This document shows, piece by piece, positions 25,808-34,563 of a DNA stretch of 42,265 nt (its first letter is position 1; each line of letters begins with the position of its first letter). The notes below the pieces were generated by a model. It was given only the letters and a program-made list of their open reading frames with translations. It ran no database searches and was not told the DNA's origin. The translations under genes and the position numbers were made by a program. The stretch covers positions 1 through 42,265 of the forward strand of contig CAJXVZ010000025.1 in assembly GCA_913062845.1 (NCBI GenBank). The letters run 5' to 3'. Source of the DNA: an uncultured Psychroflexus sp. Lineage in GTDB: Bacteria > Bacteroidota > Bacteroidia > Flavobacteriales > Flavobacteriaceae.

Positions 25808-25969
25808 TTGGGACGTGCGCTGCTAAAAATGATTTAGCAACACATACACATTCGCATAAAACGAAAAGTTGTAATTGGATTTAAAAAAAAATAGGTTGTA
25901 ATACAGTCAGTTGATAATACTGAAAATTCTTGGTAACTAAGGAAATGTAGGTTCTTCATCGCTTATGTT

Positions 25970-26100
25970 TTTTATATTCTTTAGTCACACTATCGTAACT
26001 AAAACTGGAATTGGCACCGGTTTTCCAATCCCGAAACTTCGGGACTTATAGTGGGTTGCCAGAGGGTCATCGAGCCAGTCTCTCACCTCTTCTTTATAAA
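25970..26100 (-). promoter_or_regulatory. SAM-I (S-box) riboswitch with a palindromic P3
   Basis: The minus strand shows P1 TTTATA/TATAAA, AGAGGTGAGAGACTGG, CTCGATGACCCTCTGGCAACC, GGTGCCAATTCC and a P4 hairpin (TTTAGT..ACTAAA), in S-box order. The distal arm between GGCAACC and GGTGCC is TCCCGAAGTTTCGGGA (26029-26044), identical to the palindrome core in the tRNA-Val T-loop copies. It precedes metY and metX-hom, so high S-adenosylmethionine should shut the operon. Confidence 0.95.
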
Positions 26101-26128
26101 ATTTGCGATTACTCACAAATTGGAATTA

Positions 26129-26136
26129 CAAACATA
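26129..26136 (-). promoter_or_regulatory. -7 promoter box of the methionine operon
   Basis: Minus strand TATGTTTG with TTG 21 nt upstream, a good Bacteroidota promoter, placed about 30 nt before the SAM-I aptamer. Confidence 0.7.
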
Positions 26137-26224
26137 GGGATATTAAAATGAGAATACCAAATAAACTTTTGTTAAAATCTAATAATATGTGAATACAAAT
26201 TGAATGGGTTCGTTTTTGATCATC

Positions 26225-27163
26225 TTAAAGGTCCCAGTAGTCCTGAATATTAAGTGGCAAACTGCCAACATGCTGAAGTTTGATTGCTGCCAGTTTCAGT
26301 CCCATTTTTAAGCATTTATCCTGCGCTAAACCTTTAGTGAATCCATACAAGAAACCGGACCAAAACGCATCGCCGGCGCCTGTGGCATCCTTGACCTTAG
26401 CTATGGGTTGAGCCGGAAGATGAATGATGTTTTTGTTCTCGTCTAAATATTTAACGCCTTGACTGCCCAAGGTTAAATAAATTCTATTGAGGTTGAATTT
26501 GTTTTGAAAATAATTGAAAATCACTTCGTGGCTTAAAGCCTTACCTAAAAGACGTTCAACGTCGTCTTTACTGATTTTCAGTAATGGGTCAAACTGAAGA
26601 TATTCTGCTATGACAGCATTTGCCTCTGCTTTATCTGGCCAAATCTTAGGTGAATAATTCAAATCTATACTCAATTCAGCCCCGAAGTCTTTTGCCAGTT
26701 TTGCTGCATTTAGAATAGACTGTTGTGCCGGGTTTTTGGATAATGCAAAACAGGTAGTATGAAAAACTTTGGCTTGTTGGAGTGTAACCTTATTTAACTG
26801 TTTGTCATGAATTCGAAAGTCAGCGCAACGGTACGGAATAAAATCAGGTGTACCGGAAGTCTTAGACACCAAAATAATTGAAGTTGGCGCATCTTTGCAT
26901 TGACTCAAACCTTCGGTTGATAAATTTTTATTTTGAAAACACTTCCATACAAATTCACCGAAACCATCCTGACCTACACTACCAATAAACCGGACATTGT
27001 GTTTTAAAGCTTGTAAATTGAAGGCAACATTAGCAGGTGAACCTCCCAAAAACCGTTGAAAATTTTGTGTTTCAGCTAAAGGGTGATTCATCTGTTGCCC
27101 AATCATATCAATCAAAATTTCGCCCGTAGTGATGACATCTATAGTTTTTTCAGTCCAATCCAT
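26225..27163 (-). CDS. PfkB-family sugar kinase, probably fructokinase
   Basis: 312 residues from ATG 27163 (MDWTEKTIDVITTGEIL). A longer frame begins at 27220 but would run 82 bp into the invertase gene, so I prefer the inner start, which overlaps by 25 bp. PfkB signatures: GGSPANVAFNL near residue 40 and DATGAGDAFWSGFLYG (259-274) with catalytic base Asp265. Downstream of a GH100 invertase the natural substrate is the fructose released from sucrose; other sugars are possible for this family. Cytoplasmic. Confidence 0.88.
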   Translation of the reverse strand: MDWTEKTIDVITTGEILIDMIGQQMNHPLAETQNFQRFLGGSPANVAFNLQALKHNVRFIGSVGQDGFGEFVWKCFQNKNLSTEGLSQCKDAPTSIILVSKTSGTPDFIPYRCADFRIHDKQLNKVTLQQAKVFHTTCFALSKNPAQQSILNAAKLAKDFGAELSIDLNYSPKIWPDKAEANAVIAEYLQFDPLLKISKDDVERLLGKALSHEVIFNYFQNKFNLNRIYLTLGSQGVKYLDENKNIIHLPAQPIAKVKDATGAGDAFWSGFLYGFTKGLAQDKCLKMGLKLAAIKLQHVGSLPLNIQDYWDL

Positions 27164-28323
27164 CGTTTTCCGTTTAAAAATTGATTCAACATCATAGTAG
27201 CGGCTGCGCTCCAGGTGCAATACTTTACGCCGTTTGGTGCTTCAGTTTGAGAATCAAAGTTTTCGTAAAAACCCCAATCGGCTTTTGTATTTAGGGCGTT
27301 GATTTGCTCTAAAACAGTTTTTGCTTCCTTGTTTTGGTCTTGAAGGCAAAGTCCTATTCCATAAAACCCATTAACCATGGGCCATGTTCCACCATTATGA
27401 AATTGATAAGGGTAATTCCTGAATTCGTATTTGCAATTGTTAATGAGCAAATCCCAGTCTTTGTCTTTATCAGTGATCACTGGCCAAAAGGCTGGAAGAG
27501 ATTTAAGCGGTAAAGTATTTTTTAAGTTATGGCAATATTTTAAAAGCTTTTGGTTGTCAATTTCATTTCCCACATTTAGCATTAACACCAGGCTGTTGGC
27601 GAAGGCATCAAATTGGGTTTGGTATCCCGCCGGCTCCAGGCTGGCCACCCAGTAATCATAATCTTTAAGTTTTGTATAGGCATTAGGATGATAAACATTT
27701 TCAGCCGCTTCCCTCTTTTTATAATTTTTTTCAATTTTCTTTAAAATCAGGTCATGTTTGGCTTGTAGTTTTTCGTCTTTTTCAAAATGTAAAACACAAC
27801 GAATGGCCCATAATCGCAGGAGTTGATCATAAAGAATAAAGCCTTCAGTCGGGTATTCATCGGCCCAGTTTCCACTGCGAGGCACATACATTAAATCTCC
27901 ATTGTTAAATTCCCAGGCCTGCATAAGACCTAAGCATTTGTAAACTGCTGATTTATGCTGTTTGAAAAAGCCGTGGTTATCAGTAAAATGTGCATATTGA
28001 CAGACCCCAATGACAAACCAGGCCAGCGTATCTACCCGACCAGCCAAACCGCCAAAACTCACTTCACCGGTTTTAACATCAACATTAGAGGGTATATTAC
28101 CCAATTCGTGCTGATGAACTGCAAGCGCTTCTAAAGTCGCTTTCATGGTGTTTACCAAATCTTTATCACCGTCCAATAAGGCCGCCAGACCGCAAATCAC
28201 TCCATCACGTGCCCAGATACGTTTGTAATTGGCAACATCATTTATTGCAGCAAGAAAGCCATAGGGAGATTGCGCTTTTTGGAGTAAGGACTTGGCATTT
28301 TTGTAGGCTTCCGCTGTTGTCAT
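27139..28323 (-). CDS. GH100 alkaline/neutral invertase-like glycoside hydrolase
   Basis: 394 residues without a signal peptide, hence cytoplasmic. It is an (alpha/alpha)6-type protein with YKRIWARDGVICGLAALLDGD near the N-terminus, FGGLAGRVDTLAWFVIG, MYVPRSGNWADEYPTEGFILYDQLLRLWAI around residue 145, PYQFHNGGTWPMVNGFYGIGL around 305, and KYCTWSAAATMMLN near the end. These match GH100 invertases, which split sucrose into glucose and fructose. A PfkB kinase gene overlaps its 3' end, so the pair looks like intracellular sucrose use. No sucrose transporter is adjacent. A TATATTTG promoter lies just upstream. Confidence 0.85.
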   Translation of the reverse strand: MTTAEAYKNAKSLLQKAQSPYGFLAAINDVANYKRIWARDGVICGLAALLDGDKDLVNTMKATLEALAVHQHELGNIPSNVDVKTGEVSFGGLAGRVDTLAWFVIGVCQYAHFTDNHGFFKQHKSAVYKCLGLMQAWEFNNGDLMYVPRSGNWADEYPTEGFILYDQLLRLWAIRCVLHFEKDEKLQAKHDLILKKIEKNYKKREAAENVYHPNAYTKLKDYDYWVASLEPAGYQTQFDAFANSLVLMLNVGNEIDNQKLLKYCHNLKNTLPLKSLPAFWPVITDKDKDWDLLINNCKYEFRNYPYQFHNGGTWPMVNGFYGIGLCLQDQNKEAKTVLEQINALNTKADWGFYENFDSQTEAPNGVKYCTWSAAATMMLNQFLNGKRWIGLKKL

Positions 28324-28339
28324 TCCGTATTTTATTGAT

Positions 28340-28347
28340 CAAATATA
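28340..28347 (-). promoter_or_regulatory. -7 promoter box of the invertase-kinase operon
   Basis: Minus strand TATATTTG, 16 bp before the invertase ATG. The following bases (ATCAA) are shared with the promoter of the macroglobulin gene at 34349. Confidence 0.65.
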
Positions 28348-28386
28348 GTTACTTTTGAAAAACTGATTTAGAATTAAGTTTTGTCC

Positions 28387-31300
28387 TTATTCAACCTCAA
28401 TAACCTTAATCCCTTCATGCGCATAAAAAGTTGGGAAATACATAAGTTCTACTTTTGCAGGATTTAGATGGTATGTTCCCGAGTATTTGGCAATCAAAGG
28501 AATTTCAAAGGTATATTTGCCTTCTTTGAGTTGTGAGCAGAAAATACTGGTTTCGTGCTTAAAGTATTCTCTATGGTCTTCAAGTCCGTAATTAACCGGT
28601 TTGGATGTGTAATCAAACCCACCCGGAATAGGGATGTTGAGCATGGTGTATTCAGCTTCTTTTTTTACATCCAAGGTTACTTTTAATGTTACTTCTTCAC
28701 CGTTTTTGATGATATTACCGGTCTTATCTTCAAAAGCAGATTGAATTTCAAAATCATTGGATTTCCGATTTGGTGTTGTCTCATAGTAACTTTGGTAAGC
28801 CGTTACATAGACGGGAACATTTCCATTGTTTTTTACAGTGAGATTTTCATTTTTATATTCTTCTTTAAATGGATAAGTGTTCTTAGGAGATCCATTTACC
28901 AATAAAGAAGCTTCAGGCTTTTCATTCACCTCCTTCAGTAGTTCAGGTAAAAGAGTTTCTAATATGTTTGTTGCCTGATAAGTGTTGACGTACCTGCCAT
29001 TGGTTTTTGAATTAAGCAGGTAAAGCATTATCTTCTCCAGACGTTTATCTTCAGGGTTTACACTTTTAATCAATTGATAGGCCAATAATGTATTTCTGAT
29101 ACGGTTATGGCTTATCGCAAAATATTTTGATTCGCTGTCGTCAAAATAAATATTGCCAAACATGTCTTCCTTCTGATATTCATCTATGTATTTGATCTTT
29201 TTGCTTATACCAAAGGATTCCACAATAATTGAAAGTCTTAGCTTTTCATTGAAATTTGTATTTTTATTCAAAAAGATAGAATCAATCTCATTTTCTAAAT
29301 CTATAAGTGGTTTGTTCTTAAAAATACTCAGGGTAGAAAGAATATCTATTTTTTTAGAAAGATAAGAGCTGTTGTAAAACTCGTTTTTGAGATAAACGCT
29401 CAGACTTTCTTCATTCAAGGTAATGTCATAGCCGGCCTTTTGTGCTTTCATAAGTGCTTTGACAACATGCTGACTGATCCAGTAATTAGTGTCTTTTGAG
29501 GTTTTCCACCAGCCCCATAGTCCAAGGTCATTTTTGTTTTTATTAAGAGTTTTGATGATCTTTTTTATTTCCTTTTCTTCTTTAAAGCTTTTGTCCAGAT
29601 ATTTGTATATCTCCTTTTTCGAAATTAACATATTCAACTTTGAAGCCAACTGTTCATTACACTCATATCTGTAATTGATAACGCGGTTTAGATCTGTTTC
29701 AATAAGATTCAAAATATCAGCTTCTGCATAAAATTCAACTTTACCCATTTTGGCATCGGCTATAAAGTTAAGTGTATCATCGGGCATTAAAATTTTGAAT
29801 TTGCCTTTATGGACTTCAACGCCCTTTTTAAAAACAGGAATCTCCCTTTTTTCACCATCAAAGTATGTTGAATTTTCCTGCTTAAGCTTGTAAACGACTT
29901 GTAAAGTATCTTTCTGAGCCTTAATATCCAAAGTGTCAATTTTGGCATTAGAGGATAAAATGTTCTTTGTAAAAATTTCTCTGCCATCAACTTTAAGAGA
30001 GGTTGATATGTTTAAGGTGTCAGAGGAGTAATTCAAGGTCTTTCCTATGGCTTTGGCATGATCACCTTCGGTGAGGAATCTTGGTGTGTATAATCTTGCA
30101 GAAATTGGCTTATAGGATTTAATTGTAGACTGGTACTTGCCAACCTGTTTCTTGGTGTTCATTGCGAGAATGTAAGTGCTCCAACTGGTAATATCGTCCG
30201 GATAAGTTACCACAAATTCAGCTTCACCGTTGTGATCTGTTCTGAGTTGAGGTTGCCAGTAGGCCACATCCGAAAAATTGTTCCTGATGCTGGATGCTGC
30301 GGCATTTTGACTGTAAAAATCACTATCCAGCTCCATTTCGGGATTGGTTTGCATGGGATTTGCTCCGTTTTTTGTTGTGATAACAATGACGCCTTGTGCG
30401 CCTCTGTTGCCATAAATGGCCGTTGCTGCCGCATCTTTTAGGATTTTCATGGAACCAATGTCATCAGCACTCAGTTCCCTGAAGTCTCCTTCCTTTACCG
30501 GCATACCATCAATAATGTATAGTGGCTCATTGTCGCCACCTAAAGATGTTCGGCCTCTGATGATAACAGTTGCTGCCTGTCCGGGCTGCCCCGACACGTA
30601 GCTGATATTTGCACCGGCTACCTTGCCTTGCAAAACCTGATCTATGGAAGCCAGAGGAACCATCTCCACTGCTTGACTGCTGACAACAGACGAGGCGGAA
30701 ACAACCTGTGATTCTCTTAAAATTCCATGGTATGAGGTCACAACTACTTCATCTAAAGTTTCGAGGTTTACGCTCATGGTGTGGTTACCAGCCCGACCTG
30801 CTTCAATATTTATAGTTTTAAAACCTACATAAGAAAAGACCAGTTCACTGTCATAAGAGGGTACTTTTATGACATATCTGCCGTCAAAATCAGTTTGGGT
30901 GCCTATAGTAGTGCCTTTCACAACTACACTTACACCTGGTATCGGTAAGCCGTCTTCGTCTGTTATTACGCCACTCACGAATTTACCCGGTCCAAAATAA
31001 GGCTCAGTCTTATTGTAAGCCTCACGCAGTCTGTTAATATGGGTTCGATAAGCTTTTTGACTGTCGGTATTTAAGAATTGTTCGTTCAAAATTTCATTGA
31101 AAGTAAAACTCAAAAAATCCTCTACATATTTTTCAGGTTGTTTGATCGTCAGAACATTTAAACCGTAAGGTTTTAATTCAATATCTTCAATGATTTGATA
31201 AGTGCCATCTCCAAAAAGGAAAATGACTTTATATTGGTCTGGTTTTAAATCATGTATGTATCTTACAAAACCACCATAAACCCTGAAATCCTCTCTCTCT

Positions 31301-34300
31301 TCGTCTACAATTATTGTATTGTATACGATTTTATCAGGATTTGGTTCCAAATCATTAAGTCGAAGCGTTGCGTTTCCTTTTGAAGTTGCGTAAGGGTATC
31401 GGTTGCGGTTATTGTATAATCTTCTGCTTATAAGCTTGTTTTTCCAGATTTCCCGGATCAGTTCTTTTGTTAAAACTTCATCATTTAGGTTTTTTTCTGC
31501 TGAAGAATTTCTGAAAAATGAAGGATACCGGTAATCTTCAATAGATTTGAGCCTTAAGTATTTTGGAAAAAACGTGTAGCTGTAATTCGATTCGTGTTGC
31601 TGATTGTATTGCAGACTGTCGTAGGTCATAAATTCAAATTCACCGTATACAGGACCGGTAATGAAATTTTCATGTCTGCCGAAGCCATTATGGTCAAGCA
31701 GAAAATATCTGTTCTTATTTTTAAGATAGGCCAGGAAGTTGTTGTCATGAACTGTATACATCATGATCCTGGGATAAAGCTGACGTTTTTCGTCTTCTGT
31801 GAGCTTATAATCCAAAAATCTTGATTTTACTTTTGTTGATTTGGTGTCAGCATCAATGCTGAAGATCGTTTTTTTATGCTTTTCAAAAAATATACTATCT
31901 ATTGTGAATTCATACTTGTGGGTTCTTAACCTAATGTCATGATAGCCGGGTTTAATCCGGAAACTATACCTTTGTTCATGCTGATTCCAAGCAGTATAAA
32001 TAGGATTGCCGTCCACATAAATCACATTTATATGTTCCTGTAAACCATTTTTCATGACAAAAGGAGCAAACTGACATATTTCATTTTTGGCATCTATTGT
32101 TGTAATAAAGATATCTTTGGGATACATAAAGTCATAGTAGATTATACTATCCAGACTAGCTTTGTATTTCCAATCCTCGTAATTCAGATCATGGGTTTTG
32201 TAAAAATGCTCTGGTTCTTGAAATCTATAATTATTGATGATTTTCTTCTCCTTTCTTTTTCTTTTCATGAAAGGTAGTTCCGGTGCATTGTATTTAAACT
32301 TCTTGGTAAGGCCATAGGCAGACAGGTCCACATTTTTTACAGGCTCATCTTTATAGTCTAAAACTTTTATACGAATCGTATCTGTCTTTCCAGGATATAT
32401 CAACCCCGGTTGATTAACGTATAAGTTAAGTTGTGATTCCTGAAGGTTGATTTTGTAATTTTCGCTCACCACTTCACCTGCCCAAATATAAGAAAGGCTT
32501 AAATAATAGTTTTTTCTGTTTTTTGAAGCATACTTTAATGATACTGCTTTGCTGGATTCCCCTTTTTCTATTTCAGTATTAATTTTGTAAGTATGATAAA
32601 CGAGATTTAGATTTCGAGGATTAGTGATTTCGATAAATATAGAATCCAGTGTTCTTTGAGTATCCACTTCAATGCCCGATGAAAATTGATTTAGTGCTAT
32701 TACCTTACTGACACTGTCAGTAGAGATCCTGTAGCTTTTCTTATATGGGTTTATAATTTGACGGTAAGGCAACTTGACAGAAGTTAAACTGTCTATATTT
32801 TCAAATTGATCTTTGACATAAATCTTTGCGTTTTTAGGTCTTCTTTCTCCGTTTATAGTATAGTAAAATTTTAATGTGTCACCGTTTACTTCACTATGTA
32901 TGTCTTCAGTTTGATACGCATATGATATTTGCAAATTAGACCTCGTAACTTCATTATCTGAAGTTTTTAGTCTGGCTTCAACAAAATAATCCAAATTGGC
33001 TTTAGGAAAAATATCAGGAGGTATTTTAATTTCAGTTTTAGACTTAGGATTTAATTTTTTTTCAGTTTTCCAAAGGGTATCAGGTATAAAAAGTCTTTCT
33101 TCAAAAGCTGCAAAATTGGTATGTGGTGTCAGGATAAGTTCTACTTCTGCATCCATCAGGAAAAGCTCGTTCTCATCTTTTGCCTCGATAGATAGCGTCA
33201 GAGAGTCTCCTTTGTATTGGGTTTGTTGTTCTGAAGAAATCTCCAGAGTGTTTCCTTTTAAAGTATAATCCTCGTAATAAAAGGAGATGCTTTCATAATT
33301 GTTGTAATACTTATCTCTAAGCCTTAGGGTATAACGACTGTCCAGCATAAGGTCAAGAGAGTCTGCCAGTTTGAACTCAAAGGTATAACCGCCATCAGCA
33401 TAAGGTTTTATTTCTCCTAGTTTTTTCCTTTCCCGAAATTTTTCAAGAACAACACTGAGTGGTTTTTTGATGGGTTTATAACGCTTATTGAGTAAAAATG
33501 CTTTAAGTTTTACAGTATCTCCGGGTCTGTATTTTGGCTTGTCAGTAATTATATATCCATTTACTACAGGATCATCACAATTATATCTGTCAAAAAAGCA
33601 AATGGTTTTATCGTATAAATTCACAAAGAAGTTCTCTATTTTAGAGATGGCTCCAACGGTGCCATAGTTCCATTTTATTGATTTGTATGCATCTATAGGT
33701 ATGTCTATTACAAACTTAACCGGACTCCAGACATATTTTACAGGCGTGTTGAACATGATATTGTGATACTGCCTCAAAAAATAGCCTCTATTGTCTGACC
33801 TTCTGAGGTTATAGTAAAATTCCTGACCATTGTAACTTACGCTCATAAGGCCCTGGCGGTAATTTTTTCTTGATGTGTAGGTTTGCGTACTCTCATTAAA
33901 TCTGATCTTTTTGCCTTTTACCTTAATGTTTGCATTTTTGATGGGTTCGCCTTTTCGGTCAATGACCCTTAAGTTCAGGTCTTTGTCATTATTAAATATG
34001 AAAACATTAAAATCCTGTACGGAGGTCAGATACGTATTTACCTTATTTTTTCTGATATCTACCTTTAAATAGTATCCCTGTTGAAGATTTTTACGGTATT
34101 CTTCGTTAACCGGAAAAGAATCAACTAATGTCTGGAAATATTTCTGATCATACTCAGGTGGCTCATCTTCAAAAAAGGCTTTTGCCTGTTGGTTTGTAAG
34201 CTTGTATATATAGGCATTTCTGGCATAGGCTTCACTTTGGGTAATGTTTTGACCATTGGCAAAATAAAAACATGATGTCACAGCAAAACAAATCAAAAAT

Positions 34301-34332
34301 AAACAGCAGTCTCTGAAGCTAAGGGTCGTCAT
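28387..34332 (-). CDS. Giant alpha-2-macroglobulin family protein with embedded carboxypeptidase-D-like and TonB plug domains
   Basis: 1981 residues from ATG 34332 (a TTG three codons earlier gives a shorter spacing to the -7 box). A hydrophobic signal lies at the N-terminus. MG2-type macroglobulin domains follow (VNGYIITDKPKYRPGDTVKLKAF near 265). At about 1115-1200 there is a carboxypeptidase-D-like domain (VSGVITDEDGLPIPGVSVVVKG), and at about 1210-1330 a SusC-type plug (VIIRGRTSLGGDNEPLYIIDG, KILKDAAATAIYGNRGAQGVI), but no beta-barrel. The bait/thioester region follows: WSTYILAMNTKKQVG, then Cys1558 in ECNEQLAS, a CxEQ thioester-like motif. Macroglobulins trap proteases; here it is probably a large envelope-associated protein. 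Single-gene unit. Confidence 0.85.
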   Translation of the reverse strand: MTTLSFRDCCLFLICFAVTSCFYFANGQNITQSEAYARNAYIYKLTNQQAKAFFEDEPPEYDQKYFQTLVDSFPVNEEYRKNLQQGYYLKVDIRKNKVNTYLTSVQDFNVFIFNNDKDLNLRVIDRKGEPIKNANIKVKGKKIRFNESTQTYTSRKNYRQGLMSVSYNGQEFYYNLRRSDNRGYFLRQYHNIMFNTPVKYVWSPVKFVIDIPIDAYKSIKWNYGTVGAISKIENFFVNLYDKTICFFDRYNCDDPVVNGYIITDKPKYRPGDTVKLKAFLLNKRYKPIKKPLSVVLEKFRERKKLGEIKPYADGGYTFEFKLADSLDLMLDSRYTLRLRDKYYNNYESISFYYEDYTLKGNTLEISSEQQTQYKGDSLTLSIEAKDENELFLMDAEVELILTPHTNFAAFEERLFIPDTLWKTEKKLNPKSKTEIKIPPDIFPKANLDYFVEARLKTSDNEVTRSNLQISYAYQTEDIHSEVNGDTLKFYYTINGERRPKNAKIYVKDQFENIDSLTSVKLPYRQIINPYKKSYRISTDSVSKVIALNQFSSGIEVDTQRTLDSIFIEITNPRNLNLVYHTYKINTEIEKGESSKAVSLKYASKNRKNYYLSLSYIWAGEVVSENYKINLQESQLNLYVNQPGLIYPGKTDTIRIKVLDYKDEPVKNVDLSAYGLTKKFKYNAPELPFMKRKRKEKKIINNYRFQEPEHFYKTHDLNYEDWKYKASLDSIIYYDFMYPKDIFITTIDAKNEICQFAPFVMKNGLQEHINVIYVDGNPIYTAWNQHEQRYSFRIKPGYHDIRLRTHKYEFTIDSIFFEKHKKTIFSIDADTKSTKVKSRFLDYKLTEDEKRQLYPRIMMYTVHDNNFLAYLKNKNRYFLLDHNGFGRHENFITGPVYGEFEFMTYDSLQYNQQHESNYSYTFFPKYLRLKSIEDYRYPSFFRNSSAEKNLNDEVLTKELIREIWKNKLISRRLYNNRNRYPYATSKGNATLRLNDLEPNPDKIVYNTIIVDEEREDFRVYGGFVRYIHDLKPDQYKVIFLFGDGTYQIIEDIELKPYGLNVLTIKQPEKYVEDFLSFTFNEILNEQFLNTDSQKAYRTHINRLREAYNKTEPYFGPGKFVSGVITDEDGLPIPGVSVVVKGTTIGTQTDFDGRYVIKVPSYDSELVFSYVGFKTINIEAGRAGNHTMSVNLETLDEVVVTSYHGILRESQVVSASSVVSSQAVEMVPLASIDQVLQGKVAGANISYVSGQPGQAATVIIRGRTSLGGDNEPLYIIDGMPVKEGDFRELSADDIGSMKILKDAAATAIYGNRGAQGVIVITTKNGANPMQTNPEMELDSDFYSQNAAASSIRNNFSDVAYWQPQLRTDHNGEAEFVVTYPDDITSWSTYILAMNTKKQVGKYQSTIKSYKPISARLYTPRFLTEGDHAKAIGKTLNYSSDTLNISTSLKVDGREIFTKNILSSNAKIDTLDIKAQKDTLQVVYKLKQENSTYFDGEKREIPVFKKGVEVHKGKFKILMPDDTLNFIADAKMGKVEFYAEADILNLIETDLNRVINYRYECNEQLASKLNMLISKKEIYKYLDKSFKEEKEIKKIIKTLNKNKNDLGLWGWWKTSKDTNYWISQHVVKALMKAQKAGYDITLNEESLSVYLKNEFYNSSYLSKKIDILSTLSIFKNKPLIDLENEIDSIFLNKNTNFNEKLRLSIIVESFGISKKIKYIDEYQKEDMFGNIYFDDSESKYFAISHNRIRNTLLAYQLIKSVNPEDKRLEKIMLYLLNSKTNGRYVNTYQATNILETLLPELLKEVNEKPEASLLVNGSPKNTYPFKEEYKNENLTVKNNGNVPVYVTAYQSYYETTPNRKSNDFEIQSAFEDKTGNIIKNGEEVTLKVTLDVKKEAEYTMLNIPIPGGFDYTSKPVNYGLEDHREYFKHETSIFCSQLKEGKYTFEIPLIAKYSGTYHLNPAKVELMYFPTFYAHEGIKVIEVE

Positions 34333-34348
34333 AGGCAAAAGGCTTGAT

Positions 34349-34356
34349 CAAATATA
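34349..34356 (-). promoter_or_regulatory. -7 promoter box of the macroglobulin gene
   Basis: Minus strand TATATTTG, 16 bp before the ATG at 34332. Confidence 0.65.
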
Positions 34357-34493
34357 TATAATTTCAAATACTGTTTATCATTTAAGAGGGTTTATTCCGG
34401 TAAAAGGTTGGAATTTCTGATGTCTGTCAGATTGAAAATATAATTTATCAACTGTTCATTTGATGCAAAATGCTCTATTCTCAAAAAGAAGCC

Positions 34494-34501
34494 TATTTTT
34501 G
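34494..34501 (+). promoter_or_regulatory. -7 promoter box of the sprE unit
   Basis: TATTTTTG (TAnnTTTG), 62 bp upstream of the sprE start, in the divergent region with the macroglobulin gene. Confidence 0.5.
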
Positions 34502-34563
34502 CAAGCGGTGTATACTAAACGCATCGTAAATTTGTTATTTAATTGACCTCAAGTCTTTAGAAT

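Noticed and set aside
27164-27220. Longer N-terminus for the PfkB kinase
   Set aside because: It extends 82 bp into the invertase gene and adds residues not typical of the family; ATG 27163 gives a normal start.
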